Assembly: GCF_905120345.1 (NCBI RefSeq)
Contig: NZ_CAJHOA010000012.1
Span: forward strand, 1 to 37,132
Source of the DNA: Denitrificimonas caeni
GTDB lineage: Bacteria; Pseudomonadota; Gammaproteobacteria; Pseudomonadales; Pseudomonadaceae
DNA length: 37,132 nt
Reading direction: 5' to 3'
A program made the translations under genes and the position numbers. Under the pieces are notes generated by a model. The model did no database searches, was not told the origin of the DNA, and saw only the letters and a program-made list of their open reading frames with translations. How positions within the stretch are numbered: position 1 is the first letter of the stretch; each line of letters begins with the position of its first letter. This document shows positions 7,334-15,609 of this stretch, piece after piece.

Positions 7334-7361
7334 CGCCGCCTTGGCTTCGGGCGAGGCGGCG
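7334..7361. other. GC-rich hairpin in the pilA / SMC operon gap
   Basis: cgccgcct at 7334-7341 pairs perfectly with aggcggcg at 7354-7361. No T-run follows. It lies 150 bases before the SMC ATPase gene and may be a leader element or a transcription barrier between pilA and the operon. The remaining gap from 7065 to 7514 shows no ORF or RNA gene. Confidence 0.35.
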
Positions 7362-7514
7362 CCAGAGCATCTGCTGCAGCCTCGTCGGCTGTTTGCCTGA
7401 GAAAACCCCGCGCTCAGCCTGCAAATCCCCACCAAACTAAGGTAATCTTAACGCCTTATTTATCGCGCCGATTCTCGATACGTCCTGCCATCGCCTGGAG
7501 CTCAGAGCAACACT

Positions 7515-10500
7515 ATGTCTCATTTACTGCGCATCATTATGATCAATGGCCACCTGCAAGGCATCGTTGAGCTTGATCTCAATGGCCACACCAATATCTG
7601 CGGCACCAATGCCTCAGGGAAAACCACGCTGCAGCGTTTGATTCCGGTGTTTTATGGTGAGCGGCCGAATAACGTCGTGCCGAAAACGCGGAAAAAATTC
7701 GACCAATATTACCTGCCGCACAGCGACTCGTATCTGATCTACGAATACCGTCGCGAAACCGGCACGACTTGCCATGTCACTATCACCCGTAAAAAAGACG
7801 ATGGCATCAGTTACCGCTTTATTAATAGTGCCTATCGCCCTGAGCTTTATTTAAGAAGCAGCGCCGAAGGTCAAGCGCAAGCGCTGAGCTATCAAGAATT
7901 TACCGCGCATTTACGCCAGCACAGTATCGAGTACTCCAATCTGGTCGATACCATTAGCGAATACCGCAGTATTATTCAAAATGACTTTAGCCTGTTAACC
8001 GGCAGCTTGCCGCGAGCCGAATCGACACGCCTGCGGCAAACCGCGTTGCGCTACAGTCTGGCGGACAATCCGCACCGTTTACGTCATATCGAAAAGCTGG
8101 TTTCTGCGGTGCATGCCAAAGAAGGCAAGATGGACACTTTGAAAACCATGCTGGCGGCGATTTTTGAAGATGAAGGGGTGGCGCTGCCCACCACTAAAAT
8201 CAAAAGTACTCAAGTGCGTGAGTGGCTGCAACAGGTTCGTCAATCAGCGCGCCTCAGCGGTTTACAGGCCGATATGCTTGATCTGGGTAAACAGGTCGAT
8301 AGCCTCAATGCCATTGAGCGTAATCTTTGGCAGCTGCAGCCCTTACTGCTAACAGATGCGAGTCAGCTGGAGATGAGCTGCGCCGATAAAGACGCTGAGA
8401 TCAAACGCGTTAAAGGCCAGATGGCTGAGCAAGAGCAGCATTATCGCAGTGCACAGCACGCACTGAACAGTCGCGAGAGTCAGGTTAAAAGTAAGCTTGT
8501 GCAAACTGAAGCCGATCTCAATCATATCGAGACAAGTTACCGCGATTTTAACCAACGCGACATGCCTGGGCTTGAACACGCGGTTCAGCAATTAGCCAAC
8601 TGGCGCAGTGAAAGTGCTGAGTTAGAGACGCATTTACAGTTGCTGCGTGAAGCGGAAGGCGGCTCTCGACAGCAGTTTGATTTACATAAGTTTGAATTGA
8701 CCGAACGACTCAATGAGTTTGTCGAGAAAACCAGCAATAAACAGCAAAAAATCCGCGACGAAGAATACGTCTTACGTCAGCAGCAAGAGCAGCAAAGAAA
8801 CAAACTGGAACATGAGCAGCAGCAGCATATGCAAGCCCTGCGGGCGGAGTTTCAAGATAAACAGAACGAGCTTTTCCAGTTACAAGCGGATGTTAAGGCT
8901 CGTTTAACCGTCTCGCAGCTGACGCCGGCAGAACAACTTGATCTAGACACAGAGCAAGCGCGGATTGAAGATATTCAACTGCAACTGAGTCATCAGGGTG
9001 ATGCTCTTGAACGCCTGCGCGAGCAGTATGAACAGTGTAAAACGCTACAAAATAATCATCTAGATGAGATTAAACAGCAGCGCACCAATCTCCGCCAAGC
9101 CGAACAGCGCTATAACCAGCTGAAGCGGCAGCAAGCGCCGACTGACGGCAGTCTGCGCCAGTTTCTGCAGCAGCAAATCCCCGACTGGCAACACAGCATT
9201 GGTAAAGTGATTCGTGAAGATTTACTGGAACGCAGCGATTTAGCACCCATCCTGAATGCTGACATCCCAGCACAGGGCAGCGAGCAACAGCTCTTTACTA
9301 TGCGCTTGGATCTGGCCGCGATTGAGTTACCGCCTTACGCGCAAGATGAACAGGCGTTATTGACGGCTATTGCGCAGGCTTTAGATGATCGACACGCCGC
9401 AGAGACGTTGCTCAATAGCCTCGAAGAGGTGCAGAAAGAACACAATGCTAATAGCCAGCAGCACTATGATCGCCTGCAGAAAGCCCAGCAGCTGCGCGAT
9501 CGTTATCGTGAGGATTTACGCTTTGCTCAAGAGGCACGGCAGCGTTTGCTTGAACGCCAGCAGCAACTGCAGCAACAACGCAAACACAGCCTGCAAGAGC
9601 AACAGCAACAGTTAGTCAAACAGCTGGAAAGCCTGAAAGCGCAACAGCAAAACACCTTGAAAGAGCGCGACAGTGCTTTTAAAAATATGCTGTTGGAGTA
9701 TCAAGCCGATTGGCAGCAAGCGCTGCAGGCCTTGCGCGAAAGAATTGAGCAGTACAACGCGAGTATCAATACGAAGCGCCGTGAAACTGAGCAGCAAGTG
9801 CAGGAGCTGCAGGTGGCGCTTGAGCGTGAGCTGCGCGAGCAGGGCATTGATCCCGACACGCTTAAAAATATTGAGCAGCGTTTAAAAACTATGCGTCAGC
9901 AGATCAGTACGACTGAGGCGCGCAGTCATGAGTTGGACGATTATCGGCGCTTTTTGCAGATTGACTGGCAAGTGCGTAAACCCGAACTGCTTGAGCAAGA
10001 ACATCAGCTGAAGCAAGATACCCTGAGTCTGGCTGAACAACTGAAAAGTCTTGAGCAGACTTTTTTAGAACAGCACAAACACGCCTTGCAAGCCATCAAA
10101 GCTAGCGAGCAACAGTTGGACAGTCAGCGCAAACTGTTAGAGCAGATACGCCCACTGCTTAAACAGTTGGAGTATTTCCCTGCGCCTGCCGAACATCAGG
10201 CGACAACGACTGAGCAGCATACCGGTGATTACGCCGAACGCATTGAGCGCGCGCGCCGTGCCTTACAGGATAAACAACAACTGGATGCACGCTTAAAAAA
10301 TAGTTTGTACCTGTTTGAGCGTGAGCTGCTCAGTGATGCCAGTGCTCATTTTACTGATATTTGGGCCAGCCAGCAGCAACGTTTAGGCCTAACGCCCAGC
10401 CCGCAAGCACTGCTCGGCGCCTACCAAGAAATGCTGCAGATTTTGCAAAACCAACAGCAGAGTCTACTGGCGACCGGACGCAACTACGGCGCAGACTTAC

Positions 10501-11213
10501 AAGGCTTCTTTACCGTGTTTAGTGACCTTAATCGGCGAATTAGCGCGCAAAGTCGCCGTTTAAGTGAAGAAGTTAGCGAAGAGTTTGTGCTGGAAGGGAT
10601 CAGTAAGTCTGAGGTGAAAATCCAATCGACCATTGATGAGCTGGGTTTCTGGGGGCCGCTCAAGCGCTTTGCTAAACTCTATGCCGAGTGGGAGCAGGAT
10701 TTTGAGCGTCTGCCCAGTGACAGTTATTTAGATGCGTTGAGTGATGTCGCCGAGCTCTTGCGTAGCGATCAGCAGTTCACTTTTGAAAGCTTGCTGCGCT
10801 TAGAGCTGCACCTGAATGAAGGCGGCACTGATCTGATTATTCGTAATGATCGGCAGCTGTTGGAATCCTCCAGTCACGGGATGGCGTATTTAATTCTCTG
10901 TAAATATTTGTTGGCCTTTACCCGTTTATTACGCGGCAAAGCCCAGGTCAGTATTCATTGGCCGATTGATGAAATCGGCACCTTGGCCTATCACAATGTG
11001 GAGAAGCTGTTTAAAGCCTGCGAAAACAACAATATCTTTATTGTGGGTGCCTTCCCTAATCCAGAATCGGATGTACTGAGCTTATTTAAACATCGCTATC
11101 TGATTGAAAAAGACAGCAGTAAAGGCTCACAGAGTCAGCTCAAACGTATCGAGCCTAAACTCAGCCGGCTGGCGCAACGCTTACAACAACACCGCGCGGA
11201 GGTCGCACAATGA
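7515..11213 (+). CDS. SMC/MukB-type ATPase of a Wadjet/MksBEFG-like system (JetC-like)
   Basis: A 1232-residue protein with split ATPase head. Walker A GTNASGKT is at residues 30-37, a Gln/Glu-rich coiled coil spans ~240-1010, and a globular hinge-like interruption (DGSLRQFLQQQIPDWQHSIG) sits near 543-620. The ABC signature-like SSSHG is at 1118-1122, and Walker B ends in Asp1152-Glu1153 within WPIDEIGTL. This layout is that of MukB/MksB/JetC proteins, which use ATP to extrude DNA loops. The head motifs differ from the standard LSGG and LDEA forms, so it is a divergent branch. It is the first gene of four joined by 4-base overlaps; canonical Wadjet operons list this ATPase third. No strong Shine-Dalgarno is seen (cagag before ATG 7515). 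Confidence 0.82.
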   Translation: MSHLLRIIMINGHLQGIVELDLNGHTNICGTNASGKTTLQRLIPVFYGERPNNVVPKTRKKFDQYYLPHSDSYLIYEYRRETGTTCHVTITRKKDDGISYRFINSAYRPELYLRSSAEGQAQALSYQEFTAHLRQHSIEYSNLVDTISEYRSIIQNDFSLLTGSLPRAESTRLRQTALRYSLADNPHRLRHIEKLVSAVHAKEGKMDTLKTMLAAIFEDEGVALPTTKIKSTQVREWLQQVRQSARLSGLQADMLDLGKQVDSLNAIERNLWQLQPLLLTDASQLEMSCADKDAEIKRVKGQMAEQEQHYRSAQHALNSRESQVKSKLVQTEADLNHIETSYRDFNQRDMPGLEHAVQQLANWRSESAELETHLQLLREAEGGSRQQFDLHKFELTERLNEFVEKTSNKQQKIRDEEYVLRQQQEQQRNKLEHEQQQHMQALRAEFQDKQNELFQLQADVKARLTVSQLTPAEQLDLDTEQARIEDIQLQLSHQGDALERLREQYEQCKTLQNNHLDEIKQQRTNLRQAEQRYNQLKRQQAPTDGSLRQFLQQQIPDWQHSIGKVIREDLLERSDLAPILNADIPAQGSEQQLFTMRLDLAAIELPPYAQDEQALLTAIAQALDDRHAAETLLNSLEEVQKEHNANSQQHYDRLQKAQQLRDRYREDLRFAQEARQRLLERQQQLQQQRKHSLQEQQQQLVKQLESLKAQQQNTLKERDSAFKNMLLEYQADWQQALQALRERIEQYNASINTKRRETEQQVQELQVALERELREQGIDPDTLKNIEQRLKTMRQQISTTEARSHELDDYRRFLQIDWQVRKPELLEQEHQLKQDTLSLAEQLKSLEQTFLEQHKHALQAIKASEQQLDSQRKLLEQIRPLLKQLEYFPAPAEHQATTTEQHTGDYAERIERARRALQDKQQLDARLKNSLYLFERELLSDASAHFTDIWASQQQRLGLTPSPQALLGAYQEMLQILQNQQQSLLATGRNYGADLQGFFTVFSDLNRRISAQSRRLSEEVSEEFVLEGISKSEVKIQSTIDELGFWGPLKRFAKLYAEWEQDFERLPSDSYLDALSDVAELLRSDQQFTFESLLRLELHLNEGGTDLIIRNDRQLLESSSHGMAYLILCKYLLAFTRLLRGKAQVSIHWPIDEIGTLAYHNVEKLFKACENNNIFIVGAFPNPESDVLSLFKHRYLIEKDSSKGSQSQLKRIEPKLSRLAQRLQQHRAEVAQ

Positions 11214-11842
11214 TGATGCAATACAGCCATTTACTTGAGCAGCTGTTGGCCGGTGGTTTTATTTGTGAAGTCACCGACAATCAGGGTTTTCGTTATCTGC
11301 AGGATGAACAGCAGCGCGAAGCGATTGATCACTACTTGCGTCCGTTAAACCGCCGCCTCGCCAGCAATCCAGAAGGCACCGTGTGGTTTTTAGCCTGGCG
11401 TGAATTAACCCAGCCGCTGCGTGATCAGCTTTCGCAGCAGTTTAAAGAGACCCTCGATAGCTTAATTCCCATGCTCAAACTCTTGCAGCTCACTCAAGAA
11501 ACCATGGGGCATGAGAATGTTTTAACCGCTAACGATATTCTTAACCGTCATGACCTAGCGGCCCGCATTGAAAATAACCCCAGTCTGCGCGAGCAACTGC
11601 AAGCCTTAGTGCAAACCCGTTTTTTTCAATCGCAAAGTGAGGATGTATCAGGGCAGCTCAAGCAAGTCTTTGATCGTCTGCGCAGTCATGGTTACTTGCA
11701 TCAGCCGCACAAAGACCGTCACCATTATATAGTGACTGGCAAAATCGATTATCTGATTGATCTGACCCGCTTTATTCGTGAAGAAGAACATATCTATATC
11801 GAAGAGGATGTAGCGCCCAGCCAAGAGGACCTGCTGGCATGA
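11210..11842 (+). CDS. MukE/JetB-like small subunit of the SMC complex
   Basis: A 210-residue protein with predicted winged-helix content and a C-terminal KIDYLIDLTRFIREEEHIY strand-helix. Its size and place between the ATPase and a kleisin-sized gene match MukE/MksE/JetB (kite) subunits, which dimerise on the kleisin. Sequence similarity by eye is weak, so the role is assigned mainly from operon context. Translation starts at ATG 11210, overlapping the ATPase stop by four bases, with ggagg at 11198-11202. An acidic tail (EEDVAPSQEDLLA) ends the protein. Confidence 0.62.
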   Translation: MMMQYSHLLEQLLAGGFICEVTDNQGFRYLQDEQQREAIDHYLRPLNRRLASNPEGTVWFLAWRELTQPLRDQLSQQFKETLDSLIPMLKLLQLTQETMGHENVLTANDILNRHDLAARIENNPSLREQLQALVQTRFFQSQSEDVSGQLKQVFDRLRSHGYLHQPHKDRHHYIVTGKIDYLIDLTRFIREEEHIYIEEDVAPSQEDLLA

Positions 11843-13086
11843 GTACTCTGGAGTACAACAGCGAGGCGGTTAAGCAAGGCATTGAACGGCTGAAACTGCT
11901 GGGCAAGTACAGCGACGTCTTAATGCAGAACTACTACGGCGTTGAATTGGATGAAGCGCAGGCCGGTGCACGGCTGGTCAATCAGTTGTTGCAGGCCAAT
12001 ATCCTTTGGCGACCGGATGAGGCGTCAGGCTTAAAACTGACGGGCCCAGTCCGTGAAATGATTGTGCATTTAATCGCCGATGAACAGCGCCGTAAGGTCA
12101 ATGCTGAAGTCGGTGAATTTCTGGTTAATATCCGTTTATTAGTCGGGAAAATTAACGCCGCTGAACAACAAGGTCACTATCAAAACAGTACGTATTTGCA
12201 ATCCAAACTCAGCCAAGAAGTGGATGATTTAAACAGTCGCATTGCTACGGGTATTAATAGCCTGTGGAATCGTCTAAATATCGACTTTGCTTTTGTCAGT
12301 ACCGTGCAAGAAAAAATCCACGAAAACGAAAAAGCCCACAGTGAAGTGGTGCGTTGGCTAGATGGTTTGGAGTTGATTGATTTTAAGGAGCTGATTGCTT
12401 TTGCCGGCAGTAATGGTGGTTTGCGGCATATCTTAGTCCGCCAGCTGCAAGGCCAAGTCAGTGTGCACTTCAGTAGTTTGCGTGAAGTACAGAAGCGTCT
12501 TAATGAGCTGATGGCACGCTTTCGTCAGCAACAAGCGCGTAATCTTTTGGTGCGCGGCATGCTGCAGTTTTTTCAGCAGAAACCGAACTTTCAGCCCTCT
12601 GATTATGCCCAGCGCAGCCATGTGGTCGATCTGCTTAATCAAGCGGCCAGCGTGCAAGCCAGTGTCTCGATTGCTTTAGATCGTCATCAAGATAAACATG
12701 CGATGCAGCAGATGCTGGCGCAGTTACCGGCACGCCTTGAGCCTAGCGTAGATCTACCGCACGCCGCGCCAGCGCTGGCTTGGCAAGAAGATCAAACGAT
12801 TCTCGCCAAACGTCGGGCTTTACATGAAGATGTGGTGTCGTTCTATTTAAACGTGCTGGATCAACAGCAGAGCCAAAGTGCTTTAGGTTATCTAGCCGAG
12901 GCGCAGCTGAGCTGGGACCCAGAAATCTGGCTGTATCAAGTGATCGCGGAATATCAAGGACTGGCCAGCAGCGATAAGCTAGCCTTCCGTTTACACTATG
13001 ATGAGCACGCCGCAGGGCCGTTCAATACCGTGTTGATTATTGAAGATGTACAGCTGCAATTACTCAGTGAGGGTGTCGGCGCATGA
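11839..13086 (+). CDS. Kleisin-like subunit (MukF/JetA-like)
   Basis: A 415-residue protein with an N-terminal helical, wHTH-like part (LLGKYSDVLMQNYYGVELD, then a two-helix stretch to ~80). A long central helical region (~90-260) and a C-terminal alpha/beta part follow. MukF, MksF and JetA have this general plan and bridge the two ATPase heads. The gene starts with an ATGA overlap of the MukE-like gene and ends with another ATGA overlap into the Toprim gene. No motif by itself proves a kleisin; operon position and size carry the call. Confidence 0.6.
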   Translation: MSTLEYNSEAVKQGIERLKLLGKYSDVLMQNYYGVELDEAQAGARLVNQLLQANILWRPDEASGLKLTGPVREMIVHLIADEQRRKVNAEVGEFLVNIRLLVGKINAAEQQGHYQNSTYLQSKLSQEVDDLNSRIATGINSLWNRLNIDFAFVSTVQEKIHENEKAHSEVVRWLDGLELIDFKELIAFAGSNGGLRHILVRQLQGQVSVHFSSLREVQKRLNELMARFRQQQARNLLVRGMLQFFQQKPNFQPSDYAQRSHVVDLLNQAASVQASVSIALDRHQDKHAMQQMLAQLPARLEPSVDLPHAAPALAWQEDQTILAKRRALHEDVVSFYLNVLDQQQSQSALGYLAEAQLSWDPEIWLYQVIAEYQGLASSDKLAFRLHYDEHAAGPFNTVLIIEDVQLQLLSEGVGA

Positions 13087-13988
13087 GTCCAGATCTACCG
13101 AAAGTTGTGCGTAACGTCTTAAGTCGGGTGCAAGCCAAACTGCAGGAAAATACCTGCGTTCAGCAACCCACTAAACAAGCGAGCATGCAGCAGTTACGAG
13201 CCTGGTGTGAGCAGCATGGGCTAGATACTCATCCGTGGTTTGCCACGAATATGGTCAGTTTTGATCGCGATATCCTCGCACGTATTGAGCAGACTCTTGT
13301 TGAGCTGGGGTTACATCGTTTAGATGAGGATATTCGGCAGCAAGATCGTTTTCAGCAAAGTGATAGCAGTCGTGTCGAACATAAACACCTCGGTCTAGCC
13401 CCTAAAGAACGCCGAGTGCTGATGGCGCAGGCCAATTGCGGTGCCTATTTTCCTGAGTGGGTCAATACCTCGCCGAGCCAATGGGTGATGGATATTGATT
13501 GGCAAACCCTAGAGCTCAGCGTATTTGCTAGTGTGTTGGTGGTGGAAAATCTAGATAGCTTTTACGAGTATTTTAGCCATCATCCACAGCGCTACACATT
13601 GCCTGAGCTGGCGCTGAATGCTTTGGTCATCTATCGCGGTGATGGCCTCGAAAGTAGGGCGCGTAAGGCCTTAGTCGAAGCCTATGCGGCTACGGGTAAG
13701 CCTGTGATCTACTTTGGCGACTACGACAGCGCTGGCTTAAATATCGCTATACATGGTCTATATACGCATATGCTGCTGCCCAGCCTGCAACATCTAATCG
13801 ACAACGCCTCTGATGTTGCCCAGCCAGCAGGGCAATTGCAGCTGGCTGGCAGTATAGACAAATACGCTGCGCAATTATCTGAGCACGACCCACTGAAGCG
13901 CTATTTAGTGCACAACATACAACGCCAAAAAGGCTTACGACAACAGGCGTTTAAAGGCGCGTTAGAGATGGTGCCAATCGCGCGTTAA
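13083..13988 (+). CDS. Toprim-domain nuclease subunit (JetD/MksG-like)
   Basis: A 301-residue protein. The C-terminal half has the Toprim acidic residues: Glu155 in LVVENLDSF and Asp213/Asp215 in YFGDYDSAG. This is the same order as in JetD/MksG and topoisomerase VI A subunits, where they bind metal and cut DNA. The N-terminal half (1-140) would correspond to the DNA-binding arm; it is shorter than in typical JetD proteins of roughly 380-400 residues. As the last gene of the tightly overlapped operon it is the expected effector, cutting small circular DNA that the SMC motor has sensed. Convergent with the NYN gene 162 bases downstream. Confidence 0.75.
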   Translation: MSPDLPKVVRNVLSRVQAKLQENTCVQQPTKQASMQQLRAWCEQHGLDTHPWFATNMVSFDRDILARIEQTLVELGLHRLDEDIRQQDRFQQSDSSRVEHKHLGLAPKERRVLMAQANCGAYFPEWVNTSPSQWVMDIDWQTLELSVFASVLVVENLDSFYEYFSHHPQRYTLPELALNALVIYRGDGLESRARKALVEAYAATGKPVIYFGDYDSAGLNIAIHGLYTHMLLPSLQHLIDNASDVAQPAGQLQLAGSIDKYAAQLSEHDPLKRYLVHNIQRQKGLRQQAFKGALEMVPIAR

Positions 13989-14150
13989 GGCCAGTCCTGT
14001 GCTGAATCTGGTGCACGGTATTGACTGAGTTATCACTGTCGCCGGCATGGCCTCCCTCTGCGGTAGAGCGTGGTGTTTGTTGATCTACGCATACTGATTT
14101 CATACATCATTTGATGAGTAAAAGCACCTGCTTGGTCTGTGCAAATATGA

Positions 14151-14630
14151 TTAGCGTGCTAGCAATAAGTCCCCGTCAATTGGGGTGAACTTTGAGGCCG
14201 CACGAATGAGTGAAAAAGCGGTAAACTCTGCTACACCAAAGACTTCAGCCTTAACCCCATACAGCTTCTGCACGCGTTCCAGCAAGACATCAAAATCGCC
14301 GTCACCGGAGGCTAATACTAACACGTCGGCCAAACCGGCAAACTCCATCGCATCCACCGCAATCCCAACATCCCAATCGCCTTTACGACTGCCGTCTCCC
14401 CGTTGTACATAGGGCTTTAACTTCACTTCAAAACCAATTGCGCGTAAAATATTTTGAAACTGCTGCTGCTTGGCGTCGCCTTTATCGGTTGCGTAAGCAA
14501 TGGCTTTGACCACTTCACGTCCAGCGCAAACCTCGCGCCAGAAACGGTTGTAATCAAATCCTGTAGAAAATCCCTGTCGCACTGTATGGTAAATATTTTG
14601 CACATCCACAAGAATCACAACACGTTCCAT
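14151..14630 (-). CDS. NYN-domain (LabA/DUF88, PIN-like) protein
   Basis: A 159-residue protein made of a single NYN domain. Conserved acidic residues appear in VVILVDVQN (Asp9, Asn12), then in RKGDWDVGIAVDAM, then in LASGDGDFDVLL. These form the metal site of PIN-type ribonucleases; members such as LabA and related proteins are mostly uncharacterised. ATG 14630 with ggag at the right distance is preferred over the ATG at 14687, which would add a hydrophobic, Cys-rich extension not typical of the family. It faces the SMC operon tail to tail and shares a 247-base intergenic region with maf. Confidence 0.85.
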   Translation of the reverse strand: MERVVILVDVQNIYHTVRQGFSTGFDYNRFWREVCAGREVVKAIAYATDKGDAKQQQFQNILRAIGFEVKLKPYVQRGDGSRKGDWDVGIAVDAMEFAGLADVLVLASGDGDFDVLLERVQKLYGVKAEVFGVAEFTAFSLIRAASKFTPIDGDLLLAR

Positions 14631-14708
14631 TCCAAACTCCATAAAAAAGCAACATAGCGCACAAATATACACAGACAACCTGTACAACCCTGATTAAAGG
14701 GTGACCTT

Positions 14709-14756
14709 ATGGCCCTTTTCGCTCATAATTAAAACTATATAAACACAAAGGGCCAT
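14709..14756. repeat. 10-bp perfect inverted repeat between NYN gene and maf
   Basis: atggcccttt (14709-14718) and aaagggccat (14747-14756) are perfect inverted copies separated by 28 AT-rich bases. The site lies upstream of both divergent genes, about 80 bases before the NYN start. It may be a split operator, or a stem-loop in the NYN leader. Confidence 0.5.
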
Positions 14757-14877
14757 CCAACCTGTCTGCAACGTATCAAATACAGCAAAAACCAATCTAC
14801 GCTGACATAGCAGTCACAACCATAGCAACGCCCTTAGCATTAAATTCATTGATTCGACCACACAGGTTTAAAAACGT

Positions 14878-15453
14878 ATGACGCTGTACTTAGCTTCCAC
14901 ATCGCCCAGACGCCGCGAACTACTCTCTCAAACTGATATTGAGTTTTCAGTGCTTGATATTGCTATCGATGAGACGCAGCGCCGCAATGAACTGCCGACA
15001 GCCTATGTTGAGCGCCTAGCGAAAGAAAAAGCTGAGGCAGGCTTTCAAAGCGTACAAGAAGATGAAAACGCCATTGTACTGGCTGCCGATACCATCGTCG
15101 TGCTTGAGGATACTATTCTCGGTAAACCCAGCGATCAAACCCAAGCTCAAGATATGCTGCGCGCACTGTCAGGTCGTTCGCACGTGGTCATGACTGCTTT
15201 TGCCATTAAAACCCAGCAGCAAATACGTGTACAGCGCGTTAATACCACAGTTTTCTTTAGACCCATTACCAGTAAAGAAATTGATTGGTACTGGCAAACC
15301 GGAGAGCAGCAAGACAAAGCGGGTGGCTATGGTATCCAAAGCAAAGGCGGTGTCTTTGTTAGCGCACTCTCAGGCAGCTACAGTGCTGTTGTTGGACTGC
15401 CGTTGGCAGAAGTGATTGCAGCTCTGCAAAACCTAGGTATTCATCAAGAGTAA
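14878..15453 (+). CDS. maf: Maf-family nucleoside triphosphate pyrophosphatase (YhdE type)
   Basis: A 191-residue protein. The N-terminus LASTSPRRRELL binds substrate phosphates; Asp71 in LAADTIVVL is the conserved metal-site residue; the C-terminal KAGGYGIQSKGGVFV and GSYSAVVGLPL blocks match the dTTP/UTP pyrophosphatase subgroup. These enzymes clear non-canonical or excess dTTP/UTP analogues. In many gammaproteobacteria this gene is followed by rng (RNase G); here it is followed by rne in convergent orientation instead. ATG 14878 has no clear Shine-Dalgarno, but the conserved N-terminus fixes the start. Confidence 0.9.
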   Translation: MTLYLASTSPRRRELLSQTDIEFSVLDIAIDETQRRNELPTAYVERLAKEKAEAGFQSVQEDENAIVLAADTIVVLEDTILGKPSDQTQAQDMLRALSGRSHVVMTAFAIKTQQQIRVQRVNTTVFFRPITSKEIDWYWQTGEQQDKAGGYGIQSKGGVFVSALSGSYSAVVGLPLAEVIAALQNLGIHQE

Positions 15454-15563
15454 GACCGCACTATTAGCGTTTTTATATAAAAATACTATCCCTCACGCCA
15501 GCTGCTCATTCGATAGAGAGTATGTTACTGGCGCTTGTCATAAAACACGAATCGATAGATAAA

Positions 15564-15592
15564 AAAAAGGATGCCGATTAGGCATCCTTTTT
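15564..15592 (-). terminator. Rho-independent terminator of rne
   Basis: aaaaaggatgcc (15564-15575) and ggcatccttttt (15581-15592) form a 12-bp stem with a 5-nt loop. On the minus strand it ends in a run of T residues, 18 bases past the rne stop. T residues on the other side mean it may also stop the convergent maf transcript. Confidence 0.9.
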
Positions 15593-15609
15593 CATAGCGC
15601 AGGTACAAA

